NCBI RefSeq assembly: GCF_020103725.1 | Contig: NZ_JAHXBG010000006.1 | Coordinates: 1 to 64,000, forward strand | Direction: 5' to 3' | Source: Hyalangium gracile | Lineage (GTDB): Bacteria > Myxococcota > Myxococcia > Myxococcales > Myxococcaceae | Length of the DNA: 64,000 bases | Notes under the pieces: model-generated | Database searches by the model: none | Told to the model about the DNA's origin: nothing | What the model saw: only the letters and a program-made list of their open reading frames with translations | Translations under genes and position numbers: made by a program | Shown: piece by piece, positions 25,217 through 33,892 of the stretch | How the letters are laid out: the number at the start of each line of letters is the position of its first letter | Position numbering within the stretch: the first letter of the stretch is position 1

Positions 25217-26764
25217 ATGCGCCTGTGTCTGACCGCCGTCCTCGCCGCCCTCTGGGTGGGTTGCTCCACCACGCCTCCGACGCCTCCGGCGCCGCCTCCA
25301 CCGCCCCCGCTGTCTCCCGAGGCCGCCGCCGTGTTCGCTCGCGCCGAAGCGCCGGGCCCTGGCGCCGCGCTGGTGGTGAACCTGGACGCGCTGGAGGAGC
25401 TGGGCCTGGTGGCCAAGGGCCCCACGCTGCGCCAGCTCGCGAACGTGGCCACCTTCGCCATGGCCCAGCTCTCCACCGGTGAGGACTCGGACGCGCGGCT
25501 GTTCGCCCGGGGCGCCGTCGTGAGCGCCCTGCTGCGCGAGTGGGCGAAGCTGCCCAGCCTGCGCCGCGTGGGCTTCGTCGTGCCCTCGGATCGCTTCCTC
25601 GAGGAGGGGCCGCCGGCGCTCGCCCAGACGGCCGTGGGCGCGCTCGCCGTGGATGAGGGCTCGCCGGACAACGCGCAGCTGCTCGCCGGCCTGGTGGCGC
25701 TCGTGCGCTCCGTGGCCGAGGAGCTCTCGCGCGAGGGCGCCGAGGTGAGCGTCTCCCTTCGCGGGCAGGACCTGTGCGTGGAGGGCGCAGAGCTGGACAT
25801 GCCCCTGTGCATCCGGCCTCGGCGTGGGCTGCTGCTGTTCGGCTCTCCTACCGCGCTCACCGCCTTCGAGGCGCTGCCTCCCGTCGCCGCCCCCGCCGCC
25901 GCTCCCGGCCAGGCGCCGCTGCTGATGGGCTTCCGGCTGGAGCTCGGCGCCAAGGGGCGCGGTCGGCTGGCCCTCACGGGCCGGGACGCGGTGCAGCTGG
26001 CGCTGAACCTGGAAGGCGTGGCGCCCCGGGACGTGGGCACGCTCGAGGCCGTGACGAAGAAGGCCCTCTCGGACTACGACACGCACCAGTCGGAGGTGCT
26101 CCAGCGCATCGCCGCCGGGCTGGCCGAGGTGCAGCGCTCCATCGCCCAGGATGCCAATGCCCCCGCCTCGCTGAAGCAGGCCGCCAGCGCCCTCACCGCG
26201 CAGCGGGTGGTGGACGAGCAGGGCTACTGGGCCCAGACGCGCCAGTCGCTCCAGCTGAGCTCCGCGCAGGACCGCTTCTCCGTGTCCCTCACCGTGCCCT
26301 CCGGCGCGGTGAAGGAGCTCTCGGAGGCCATCGCCGCCGGCGGCGCGCCCGTGGCCGTGATGGGCATCCTGGGCGCGGTGGCCATCCCCAACTTCATGCG
26401 CTTCCAGAGCCGCGCCAGGCAGACCGAGGTGACGACGAACCTCAAGTCCGCCTTCACCTACCAGCGCGCCTACTTCCAGGAGAAGGACAGGTGGGGCCGC
26501 ACCTTCGAGGAGCTCGGCTTCGCGCCGGAGCCGGGTCGGCGCTACACCTACTGCATGGGAAAGCAGTGCCTGCCGTGTGACGCGCCGGGCTGCAAGGTGT
26601 CTCCGCCGCCCTCGCCATGCCAGGGGCTCACCTCCGTGGGCCAGGGGCCTCGAGATGGCTTCTCCATCTGCGCCTACGCCAACCTGGACTCGGATGACAC
26701 GTGGGATGTCTGGGTCATCGATCAGGACGGTGAGCCGCAGCACCTGAGCAACGACATGGAGTAG
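25217..26764 (+). CDS. Lipoprotein fused to a C-terminal type IV pilin-like domain
   Basis: A 515-residue protein from ATG 25217. A lipoprotein signal (LTAVLAALWVGC) is followed by a Pro-rich spacer and a 330-residue periplasmic domain of unknown family. From about residue 378 the sequence becomes pilin-like: VMGILGAVAIPNFMRFQSRARQ, then TTNLKSAFTYQRAYFQEKDRW and a Cys-containing globular end (CMGKQCLPCDAPGC). This matches the mature N-terminus and head of myxobacterial PilA-type proteins, but it is internal and lacks the GFTLIEL cleavage site and Glu5. It therefore cannot be processed as a pilin and probably arose by fusion. The upstream frame to 25148 is open but less likely. Confidence 0.75.
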   Translation: MRLCLTAVLAALWVGCSTTPPTPPAPPPPPPLSPEAAAVFARAEAPGPGAALVVNLDALEELGLVAKGPTLRQLANVATFAMAQLSTGEDSDARLFARGAVVSALLREWAKLPSLRRVGFVVPSDRFLEEGPPALAQTAVGALAVDEGSPDNAQLLAGLVALVRSVAEELSREGAEVSVSLRGQDLCVEGAELDMPLCIRPRRGLLLFGSPTALTAFEALPPVAAPAAAPGQAPLLMGFRLELGAKGRGRLALTGRDAVQLALNLEGVAPRDVGTLEAVTKKALSDYDTHQSEVLQRIAAGLAEVQRSIAQDANAPASLKQAASALTAQRVVDEQGYWAQTRQSLQLSSAQDRFSVSLTVPSGAVKELSEAIAAGGAPVAVMGILGAVAIPNFMRFQSRARQTEVTTNLKSAFTYQRAYFQEKDRWGRTFEELGFAPEPGRRYTYCMGKQCLPCDAPGCKVSPPPSPCQGLTSVGQGPRDGFSICAYANLDSDDTWDVWVIDQDGEPQHLSNDME

Positions 26765-26826
26765 CGAGGCAGGCGGGCAGGCGCGCCGACCCCGACCCGG
26801 CATAGAGTGGGCTCGGGGAGGCAGAC

Positions 26827-29800
26827 ATGACCGTCCGGTCCCGCCGCTGGCTCATTGCTGGCGGCATTGGCTTGGCACTCGTCGGCGCAACGCTGGCCAT
26901 CATCAGCTCGCGGCTGTGCCTGAGCGCGTGGCTCTTCCAGGGGGTGAACGTTCCGCAGTGCCCGGACGGGCGCCTCCGGCAGACCGCGGGCCTGCAGGCG
27001 GATGGGCTGGCGCGTGAGCGCTCCGGCACCGTGCGCGTCTGGGCCATGGCCCATGGCGTGGGCAAGGCTCGCAACGAGCCGCTCATGGCGCGCGTCCACC
27101 GTGTCGAGGTCCAGCTGCTCCTGCTGGACGCCGCGGGCAAGGAGACGCCGCTGAAGCCCGAGAAGGCCTGGGAGCCGTTCGACGATGACGGCCAGCTCTT
27201 CGCCCCGGTGAAGCTGCCCGCGCTGCCGGACGGCGACTACCGGCTGCGCGCTCGCGTGACGACACCGCTGGGCACCGACTCGGTGGAGGCCGCGCTGCCG
27301 CTGTACGCCCCCGCGCGGATCCACGTCCTGACGGACCGGCCCCTCTATGAGCCCGGCCACCGCGTGCGGTTCCGCGCCGTGGCCCTGCGCACCCAGGACC
27401 TGAGTCCCCTGGACGGGCGTCCGGGTACGTGGATGGTGGTGGATCCCCAGGGAGAGGTGGTGCTGGAGGAGCGCGTCCCCGCCGGCCCCTGGGGCGTGGT
27501 GTCCGGCGCCGTTCCCCTGGATCGCGGTGCTCCGACCGGTGCCTGGCGGGTGCGCTGGGTGAGCGGCTCCGACAGCGGCGAGGCCTCCTTCCAGGTGGAG
27601 CCCTTCACCCTGCCGCGCTTCCGCGTGGAGGCCTCCAGTCCGCGCCCCTTCTGGCGCGCCGGAGAGCAGCCGGCGGTGGAGGGGCAGGTGCTCTACAGCT
27701 CCGGGGCTCCCGTCGCGAGCGCGGAGGTGGCGTTCACGTGGGACCACTCCGGTGAGTGGCCGCCTCCCTCGGAGTGGTTCGACGGCGGTGGCCTGCCCTC
27801 CAAGGTGAAGACGGATGCGGCGGGGCGCTTCCGCGTCAGCCTGCCGCGCGTGCCCGAGGACCTGCGGGGCAAGGTGACGCTCTCCGCCGTGGTGACCGCC
27901 ACGGATCCGGCGGGCGATGCGGTGCGCGGCGATGTGTCCCTGCTGCTCTCCGAGGACGCGCTCGACGTCTCCGCCGTGACGGAGGTGGCTGGTGGCCTGG
28001 TGGAGAACTACAGCAACCGCGTGTACCTGCGCGTCACCACCGCGGCGGGCGAGGTGCTCCCCGGCGCAGAGCTCACCGTGAAGCGCGCGTGGGATCCGAA
28101 GGATCCAGGCGTGAAGGCCATCGCCGACGAGGATGGCGTGGCCGCCCTGCAGCTCGACCCCGGTGTGGCCGTCAACGTGGTCGTCCCGGCGATGCCGGTG
28201 CGCCGCAAGCCGCTCCCAGCCCCGGTGCAGCTCACCAGCTCGGTCGACCTGCTCTCCGGCGAACAGGAGACCGCGCTGGAGGATCAGGTGGCCCTGGAGC
28301 GGTGGCTGCCCGCCTTCGTCCCGTGTGCTCGCTTCGTCACGCCCGAGACCAGCGGCTCCGAGGTCCAGCTCGCGGTGCGGGTGGGCTCCAACGGCGCGGT
28401 GGCGGATGTGGTGGCCGATTCGCGGCGGCTCTCGGCCTGTCTGGCCGAGGTGGCACGGAGCCGCGCGCTCTTGCCCGGTCGCGAGCGCATGCTGCGCCTG
28501 AACTTCGAGCTCGTCGATCCTCAGCTCCCCATGCTGGAGGTCTCCGCGGAAGCCGCCTCCGGTGAGCCGGTGGGGCTGCAGGAGGCGCTTCAGGAGGCGG
28601 CGCTCGATGCGCGCTCGTGTCTGCCCGCGAAGCTCTCGGAGTCGTCGGCGCTGCCGGCCACCCTGCGCTGGCGGATCCGCGCGGGACGGAAGGACGTGGA
28701 GGTGGGCTGGGTGCCCGCACGCAAAGAGGAGCAGGGCGAGGCCATGCTCCCCTCGTCGGTGCTTCCCTGCATCCAGGCCCGCTTCGCGCGCCTGTCGCTG
28801 CGGAGCTCGGACGAGGAGATGGAGGAGGGTGGAGAGGCGCTCCGCCCACAGGAGGCGATGGGCGTGGCGCGCTTCAGCGCGGAGCCCGCCGCGGGTGAGG
28901 ACGGAGCGGCGCTGGCGCAGGACACCACCCGGCTCGGCTATGAGCTGCGGGTGAGCGCTCGGGTGGAGGGCAAGGACAGCGGCTCGACGAAGCTCTTCCT
29001 GCCGCCCACGCAGCTTCCCACCCAGCGGCTGCGGGCCACGCCGGTGCTGGCTCGCGCCGGAGAGGAGGTGCGCGTGGAGCTCTTGCGTGGCCCCGGCTTC
29101 AGCGGCTCGCTGCCAGAGAAGCTCTGGCTGGAGGCCGGCACGGCGCGGGTGGAGTCCAAGGTGGATGTGAAGGCCCGCGTGGCCAGCTTCCGCCTGCCCG
29201 CCGACTTCGAGGGATGGGCGCAGGTACGGTGGGACTCGGCCATCGCCCGCGTCTACGTGGCGCCCCGCGCGCAGCTCGCCCTGGAGGTGAGCCCGGAGAA
29301 GCCCGCCTACGCGCCGGGAGAGGTGGCCCGGCTGCTGCTGCGCACGCGCGTGGATGGGAAGGAAGGGCCCGCCGCCGTGGGCCTCTTCGGCGTGGATGAA
29401 GGCCTGGCGCAGCTCGCACCCCTGCCAGGGCCCGCGGCGCTCGCGAGCCTGCGGCCCGCGCCGACCCTGGACAGCCCTGCCTTCGGGGTGCTGGATGGAC
29501 AGGCGCTCGCCATGGGGCGCATCCGTGGCGCCAACGCCGCGGCGGCCGCCCTGCTGCGCGTCAGCTCGGTGCCCACCGTGGAGGACGCCGAGCCGTCCCT
29601 GGCGCTCAGCGCCCAGGGCACCTTCGAGCCGGACGTGGAGCTGACGGAGCCTTTCTACCGGGTGCTCGCCGAGCTCACCGCGCAGGTGCGCGCCTGGGAG
29701 GAGAAGGCCCCCGAGGGCGAGACGCTCAGCCCCGAGGGCATGGCTCGGATGTGGGAGCAGGCGCTGGCGGCCTGCGAGAAGCGCGGCGAGCCCGTGACGG

Positions 29801-29946
29801 ATGCGTACGGGCGCCGCCTGAAGCTGTCACGGCTGCCGTCGGAGCTGCTCGCCCTCACGGATCCACGCATGGTGGTGGTGGGCGGGACGCGGCTGTCCGA
29901 GGACGTCGAGAACTGGGGCGCGTGGGTCGCCCGGGAGGCGCCATGA
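26827..29946 (+). CDS. Alpha-2-macroglobulin-like protein, N-terminal half (MG domains)
   Basis: A 1039-residue protein with an N-terminal membrane anchor (LIAGGIGLALVGATLAII). It contains macroglobulin MG domains, including the MG2 hallmark ILTDRPLYEPGHRVRFRAVAL-like region (here HVLTDRPLYEPGHRVRFRA), several Ig-like strands and a later segment ARLLLRTRVDGKEGPAAVGLFGVDEG typical of the A2M_N_2 part. Bacterial A2M proteins trap proteases in the periplasm and protect the envelope. In most species one polypeptide holds all domains; here the remaining part is in the next gene, which overlaps by ATGA. GGAGG precedes ATG 26827. Confidence 0.85.
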   Translation: MTVRSRRWLIAGGIGLALVGATLAIISSRLCLSAWLFQGVNVPQCPDGRLRQTAGLQADGLARERSGTVRVWAMAHGVGKARNEPLMARVHRVEVQLLLLDAAGKETPLKPEKAWEPFDDDGQLFAPVKLPALPDGDYRLRARVTTPLGTDSVEAALPLYAPARIHVLTDRPLYEPGHRVRFRAVALRTQDLSPLDGRPGTWMVVDPQGEVVLEERVPAGPWGVVSGAVPLDRGAPTGAWRVRWVSGSDSGEASFQVEPFTLPRFRVEASSPRPFWRAGEQPAVEGQVLYSSGAPVASAEVAFTWDHSGEWPPPSEWFDGGGLPSKVKTDAAGRFRVSLPRVPEDLRGKVTLSAVVTATDPAGDAVRGDVSLLLSEDALDVSAVTEVAGGLVENYSNRVYLRVTTAAGEVLPGAELTVKRAWDPKDPGVKAIADEDGVAALQLDPGVAVNVVVPAMPVRRKPLPAPVQLTSSVDLLSGEQETALEDQVALERWLPAFVPCARFVTPETSGSEVQLAVRVGSNGAVADVVADSRRLSACLAEVARSRALLPGRERMLRLNFELVDPQLPMLEVSAEAASGEPVGLQEALQEAALDARSCLPAKLSESSALPATLRWRIRAGRKDVEVGWVPARKEEQGEAMLPSSVLPCIQARFARLSLRSSDEEMEEGGEALRPQEAMGVARFSAEPAAGEDGAALAQDTTRLGYELRVSARVEGKDSGSTKLFLPPTQLPTQRLRATPVLARAGEEVRVELLRGPGFSGSLPEKLWLEAGTARVESKVDVKARVASFRLPADFEGWAQVRWDSAIARVYVAPRAQLALEVSPEKPAYAPGEVARLLLRTRVDGKEGPAAVGLFGVDEGLAQLAPLPGPAALASLRPAPTLDSPAFGVLDGQALAMGRIRGANAAAAALLRVSSVPTVEDAEPSLALSAQGTFEPDVELTEPFYRVLAELTAQVRAWEEKAPEGETLSPEGMARMWEQALAACEKRGEPVTDAYGRRLKLSRLPSELLALTDPRMVVVGGTRLSEDVENWGAWVAREAP

Positions 29947-32300
29947 AGCGCGCACTGCTCATTGTGGGAGTCCTGCTCGTCGGCATGCTGCTGGGCGTGC
30001 TCGTGACGAGCCTCGCCGGGAGCGCGGCTCCAATGATGATGAAGCAGGAGATGGCGGTGGCCTCCGCGCCACCCATGGCTCCCGCGCCCGAGCCCCTGGT
30101 CGCTCCGATCGAGGCGGCTCCCGGCGGGGGTGGCTATGGCGCCCGCACGCGGGGGGGCGTGGCCAAGAAGCCGAAGCCATTGATGGCCTACAGGGACGCC
30201 GCCCCGAGCGCGGTCGCCGAGATGGCGGAAGAGGAGGCGGTGCTCGATGCCGATGATGCGAAGAAAGGCGGAGACACCTCGGGTACGGAGGCGGCTCCGA
30301 GCCGCGCCTGGTTCCCCGAGACGTTCCTCTTCGAGCCCCTGGTGGTGACGGACGGAGCCGGACAGGCCACGGTGCCGGTGAAGGTGCCGGACCGGCTGAC
30401 GCGGTGGCGGGTGCTGGCGCTGGCGCACTCGCGCTCGGGCGCGCAGGCCGGGGCCGTGACGAGCTTCGCGGGCACGCTGCCCACCTACGTGGATCCGGTG
30501 GTGCCCGCCTTCCTGCGCTCCGGAGACACCGTGCGCCTGCCCGTGCAGGTGGTGAACACCACGGGCGCCGCGGTGGAGCAGGCGCTGAAGCTGGAGGCCG
30601 CGGGCGCGGTGGTGGAGGGCGGCGGCTCGCGCACCGTGAAGGTGCCGGCCCAGGGCAGCGTGGTGGAGTACGTGACGGTGAAGGCCACCCAACCGGGCCC
30701 CGTCTCCGTGCGGGCCTCGCTCGGCTCGACGGACGCGGTGGTGCGCGGCTTCGACGTGATGCCCACCGGACGGCCGGTGAGCCAGACGCGCGGGGGCTCG
30801 CTGGCGGCGCCGCGCACGCTCTCCCTCGAGGGGCCCGCGGAGGTGGAGGCGGGCAGCGAGCGGGTGCGGCTGCTCGTATTTCCCGGCGCCCTGGGCGTGC
30901 TGCGCGCGGAGCTGTCCGCGGCCTCCGCGCGTGGCGGGCTGGCGGAGGATGCGTACACGCTGCTGCTGGCGGGGCGTGCGCCCTCGCTGCTGAAGACGCT
31001 GGGCGAGACGGCGGATGGCGAGGCCCTCAAGGCCATGTCCGCCGTGGCCGGCCAGCGGGTGATGCGGGCGGCTCGCGCGCCGGATGTACCCACCGCGGTG
31101 CTGCTGGCGCAGGCGGCGCTCACGCACCCGGACAACCCGGTGCTGGCGCGGCTGGGAGAGCGCCTGTCCGCGCAGGTGGCCAATGCCCAGCGCCCGGATG
31201 GCACCTGCCAGGGCGGCGACGGGTGGACGCTGCAGCGGCTGCTCGTAGCCACGGCGGACTGCGCCCAGGCGGTGCGGGCCGGTGCCGCCGTGTCGACGGC
31301 CAGCAAGCAGCGCGCCTCGGTGTTCGCCGTGCGAGCCATGGGCGCCTTCGAGCGCAACCTCTCGCGAGTGCAGGACGGGTACACCGCGGCGGCCATCCTG
31401 GCCAGCGGCGGGGTGACGGGCTCGCTGCAGGAGGCGCTGCGCGCCCAGGTGCGTGAGGCGCTGAAGACGCGCGAGGATGGCTCGGTGTACCTGCCCGTGG
31501 AGCTGGGAGTGGTGCGCGCGGACGGGACGCGGCCGGGCGAGGAGGAGTCCACGGCGCTGGCGGTGCTCGCGCTCGCCGGGGACGCGAAGGCGCCGATGGC
31601 GGACCTGGGCACGTCGCTGCTCGCGGGCTACCGCCCCGGGTGGGGCTGGGGGGATGGCCGCGCCAACCTCCTGTGCCTCCAGGCGGCGATGGCGCTCTTC
31701 TCGCAGCCGCTGCCCTCGCAGGTGCGGGTGGTGCTGGAGCGCGATGGAAGGACGGTGACGGAGGGCACCTTCGACGCCAAGGCCCTGCGGGACGTGCTGG
31801 CCATGGAGGCGGCGGCGTCCGGTTCGGCGGGGGCCCACACGTGGACGGTGCGTGCCGAGCCGGCGGTGCCGGGGCTGGGCTACTCGCTGACGCTGGGCGC
31901 GTACGTGCCGTGGAAGGCCGAGAAGGGCGCGGGGCTGGAGCTCGCGGTGAAGGCTCCCACCGAGGCGAAGGTGGGGATGCCGGTGGACGTGACGGTGCAG
32001 GCGGCGTCTCCGGCGGGCATGCCGCTCAAGCTGCGCTATGCGCTGCCGGCGGGCGTCCAGGTGGACACCCCGAGCCTCACCCGGCTCGTGGTGGAGCAGA
32101 AGGTGTCCTCCTATGAGGTGGAGGACGGGGCGCTGACGCTCTCGCTGCCGCCGCGAGGCGCGGGTGAGCCGTTCCAGGCCAGCTTCCGCGTGGTGCCCAC
32201 GCTGGCGGGGACGCTGCAAGGTGGCGCCTCCAGTCTGTTCCCCGAGGCCCAGCCGGAGCTCGTCTCCTACGTGCCTCCCTCGCAGTGGACGGTGCGCTGA
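29943..32300 (+). CDS. Alpha-2-macroglobulin-like protein, C-terminal half, no thioester
   Basis: A 785-residue protein beginning with a membrane anchor (LLIVGVLLVGMLLGVLVTSLA) and a Pro/Ala-rich spacer. The A2M family domain is clear: RAWFPETFLFEPLVVTDGAG and VKVPDRLTRWRVLALAHS, followed by the helical thioester-domain region and a receptor-binding-like C-terminus. The usual thioester motif (GC-E-Q) is absent; the corresponding stretch reads SARGGLAEDAYTLL, with no Cys-Glx pair. The protein therefore could not bind proteases covalently through a thioester. It overlaps the N-terminal half gene by four bases and should be made in equal amounts with it. Confidence 0.85.
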   Translation: MKRALLIVGVLLVGMLLGVLVTSLAGSAAPMMMKQEMAVASAPPMAPAPEPLVAPIEAAPGGGGYGARTRGGVAKKPKPLMAYRDAAPSAVAEMAEEEAVLDADDAKKGGDTSGTEAAPSRAWFPETFLFEPLVVTDGAGQATVPVKVPDRLTRWRVLALAHSRSGAQAGAVTSFAGTLPTYVDPVVPAFLRSGDTVRLPVQVVNTTGAAVEQALKLEAAGAVVEGGGSRTVKVPAQGSVVEYVTVKATQPGPVSVRASLGSTDAVVRGFDVMPTGRPVSQTRGGSLAAPRTLSLEGPAEVEAGSERVRLLVFPGALGVLRAELSAASARGGLAEDAYTLLLAGRAPSLLKTLGETADGEALKAMSAVAGQRVMRAARAPDVPTAVLLAQAALTHPDNPVLARLGERLSAQVANAQRPDGTCQGGDGWTLQRLLVATADCAQAVRAGAAVSTASKQRASVFAVRAMGAFERNLSRVQDGYTAAAILASGGVTGSLQEALRAQVREALKTREDGSVYLPVELGVVRADGTRPGEEESTALAVLALAGDAKAPMADLGTSLLAGYRPGWGWGDGRANLLCLQAAMALFSQPLPSQVRVVLERDGRTVTEGTFDAKALRDVLAMEAAASGSAGAHTWTVRAEPAVPGLGYSLTLGAYVPWKAEKGAGLELAVKAPTEAKVGMPVDVTVQAASPAGMPLKLRYALPAGVQVDTPSLTRLVVEQKVSSYEVEDGALTLSLPPRGAGEPFQASFRVVPTLAGTLQGGASSLFPEAQPELVSYVPPSQWTVR

Positions 32301-32400
32301 GCCGCCGAGCTGAGGACATGCCACTTGAGGTACGTCCTCCAGCTCTCGACGGGCGTCTCCTTCAGCTGTCGCTCGAGTTCGGCCAAAGGAGGCGGCTCCC
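32301..32400 (-). pseudogene. Fragment of an M13 (neprilysin-type) metallopeptidase
   Basis: On the minus strand about 30 codons read PLAELERQLKETPVESWRTY, then LKWHVLSSAA. This resembles the region of M13 peptidases with the pattern L...P...W+tYLrWH+l..aA. The similarity stops at the A2M stop codon (32300) on one side and dissolves into unrelated sequence by about 32400 on the other. There is no HExxH catalytic part nearby, so this is only a remnant. Identification is by eye and needs a profile search. Confidence 0.4.
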
Positions 32401-32539
32401 CGAGGAGAAGCGGCGGGTGCCCCGAGGAGGTAGCAGGCAGCCGGAGACGCTCTGGGACAGTCGTACAACTTGTCGCCATCCCCTGGCCGCACGCTGAGTG
32501 GAGCGCATATTCCCAAGGTAGGCACACAAGGGGGTCACC

Positions 32540-33892
32540 ATGACGAAACCGAGGGCATCATCCTGGGTGAGGCTTCTGGTGGGAGGACTCTGCGCGCTCG
32601 GGGGAAGCGCACACGCATTCGATGAGGCAGCAGCGGATCGCGCGCTCCAGTTCGCTCGGGAGCAGGTGCGCAAGACATCCGAGATGCCGGATATACCGAC
32701 CCACCGCACCCCCAAGATCAGCACCGATGCTGGCGGCTGGACCCTGGTCCGCAACGACGATGCGGTGGCCTGGACCCAGGGGTTCTTCCCCGGCTTGCTC
32801 TGGCTCATGTACGAGTTCGAGGGGGATGAGGCCTGGAAGGAAAAGGCGGATGCGTGGACTCGCAGCCTGGAGGTCCAGAAGACGTTCTCCGACTCCCACG
32901 ACGTGGGCTTCAAGATCTTCCCCAGCTATGGGAGGGCGTACCAGCTGACGGGAGACCCGTACTACCGCGATGTGCTGCTCACGGCCGCCGGCTCGCTGGC
33001 CAGGCGCTTCGATCCCACCGTGGGAATCATCAACTGCTGTGACTGGAACGCTCCCGACTGGGAGGTGCCCCTCGTCGTCGACACGATGATGAACCTGGAG
33101 CTGCTCTTCTGGGGCGCGGAGAACGGCGGAGATCCAGCCTGGCGCGACATGGCGCTCAGCCACGCGATGAAGACCCTGACGGACATGGTCCGCCCGGATG
33201 GAGGCACCTTCCACGTGGTGGACTACGACGCCGCGGGCAACGTCCGCTCGAAGGAGACGTTCCAGGGCTATGTCGACAGCTCCACCTGGTCACGCGGGCA
33301 GGCCTGGGCCATCTACGGCTTCACGATGGCGTACCGGTACACGCGCGATCCGCGCATGCTCGAGGCCGCCCAGAAGGTCACCAACTACTACCTGGACCGG
33401 CTGCCCCCGGACTTCGTTCCCTACTGGGACTTCGATGCGCCGCCGGAGCAGCGGGAGAAGGACTCGTCGGCCGCCGCGGCCGTCGCCTCGGCGCTCCAGG
33501 AACTGAGCACCTTCGTCACGGATCCCGCCCTCGCGGAGCGCTATCAGGCCGCGGCCATGGCCACGCTCGACAGCCTCACGTCGCCGGCCTACCTGGCGGA
33601 GGGCTCCAACAGCCCCGGCATCCTGCTGCACGGCGTGGGCTTCAACCGGAACCACATCAAGCCCAAGGGGGATGCCATCGACAAGAGCCTCATCTACGGG
33701 GACTACTACTTCGTCGAGGCGCTGATGCGCTTCAAGCAGTCGCAGCGGCAGCCGGAGTCCGAGACGGGAACGTCCTCCCGAGAGGGTGGCTGTGCCGCGG
33801 GGCCTGGGGCTCCCCTGGCGATGGCGGGGCTGATGCTGTGGCTGTCGGGGCGCTGGCGCACCAAACGTGCTCAGCGCTCCAGCAGCCACTGA
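32540..33892 (+). CDS. GH88-family glycoside hydrolase with MYXO-CTERM-like anchor
   Basis: A 450-residue exported enzyme: signal peptide ending GGSAHA, then an (alpha/alpha)6 barrel of the GH88 (unsaturated glucuronyl hydrolase) type. Family marks include WTQGFFPGLLWLMYE, HDVGFKIFPSYG, NLELLFWGAENGGD, STWSRGQAWAIYGF and a catalytic-type Asp in SHDVGF. These enzymes remove the 4,5-unsaturated uronic acid left by polysaccharide lyases. The C-terminus GGCAAGPGAPLAMAGLML plus Arg/Lys residues looks like a MYXO-CTERM signal (GC, hydrophobic helix, basic tail), implying outer-surface display. It overlaps the convergent hydrolase gene by 22 bp. Confidence 0.85.
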   Translation: MTKPRASSWVRLLVGGLCALGGSAHAFDEAAADRALQFAREQVRKTSEMPDIPTHRTPKISTDAGGWTLVRNDDAVAWTQGFFPGLLWLMYEFEGDEAWKEKADAWTRSLEVQKTFSDSHDVGFKIFPSYGRAYQLTGDPYYRDVLLTAAGSLARRFDPTVGIINCCDWNAPDWEVPLVVDTMMNLELLFWGAENGGDPAWRDMALSHAMKTLTDMVRPDGGTFHVVDYDAAGNVRSKETFQGYVDSSTWSRGQAWAIYGFTMAYRYTRDPRMLEAAQKVTNYYLDRLPPDFVPYWDFDAPPEQREKDSSAAAAVASALQELSTFVTDPALAERYQAAAMATLDSLTSPAYLAEGSNSPGILLHGVGFNRNHIKPKGDAIDKSLIYGDYYFVEALMRFKQSQRQPESETGTSSREGGCAAGPGAPLAMAGLMLWLSGRWRTKRAQRSSSH

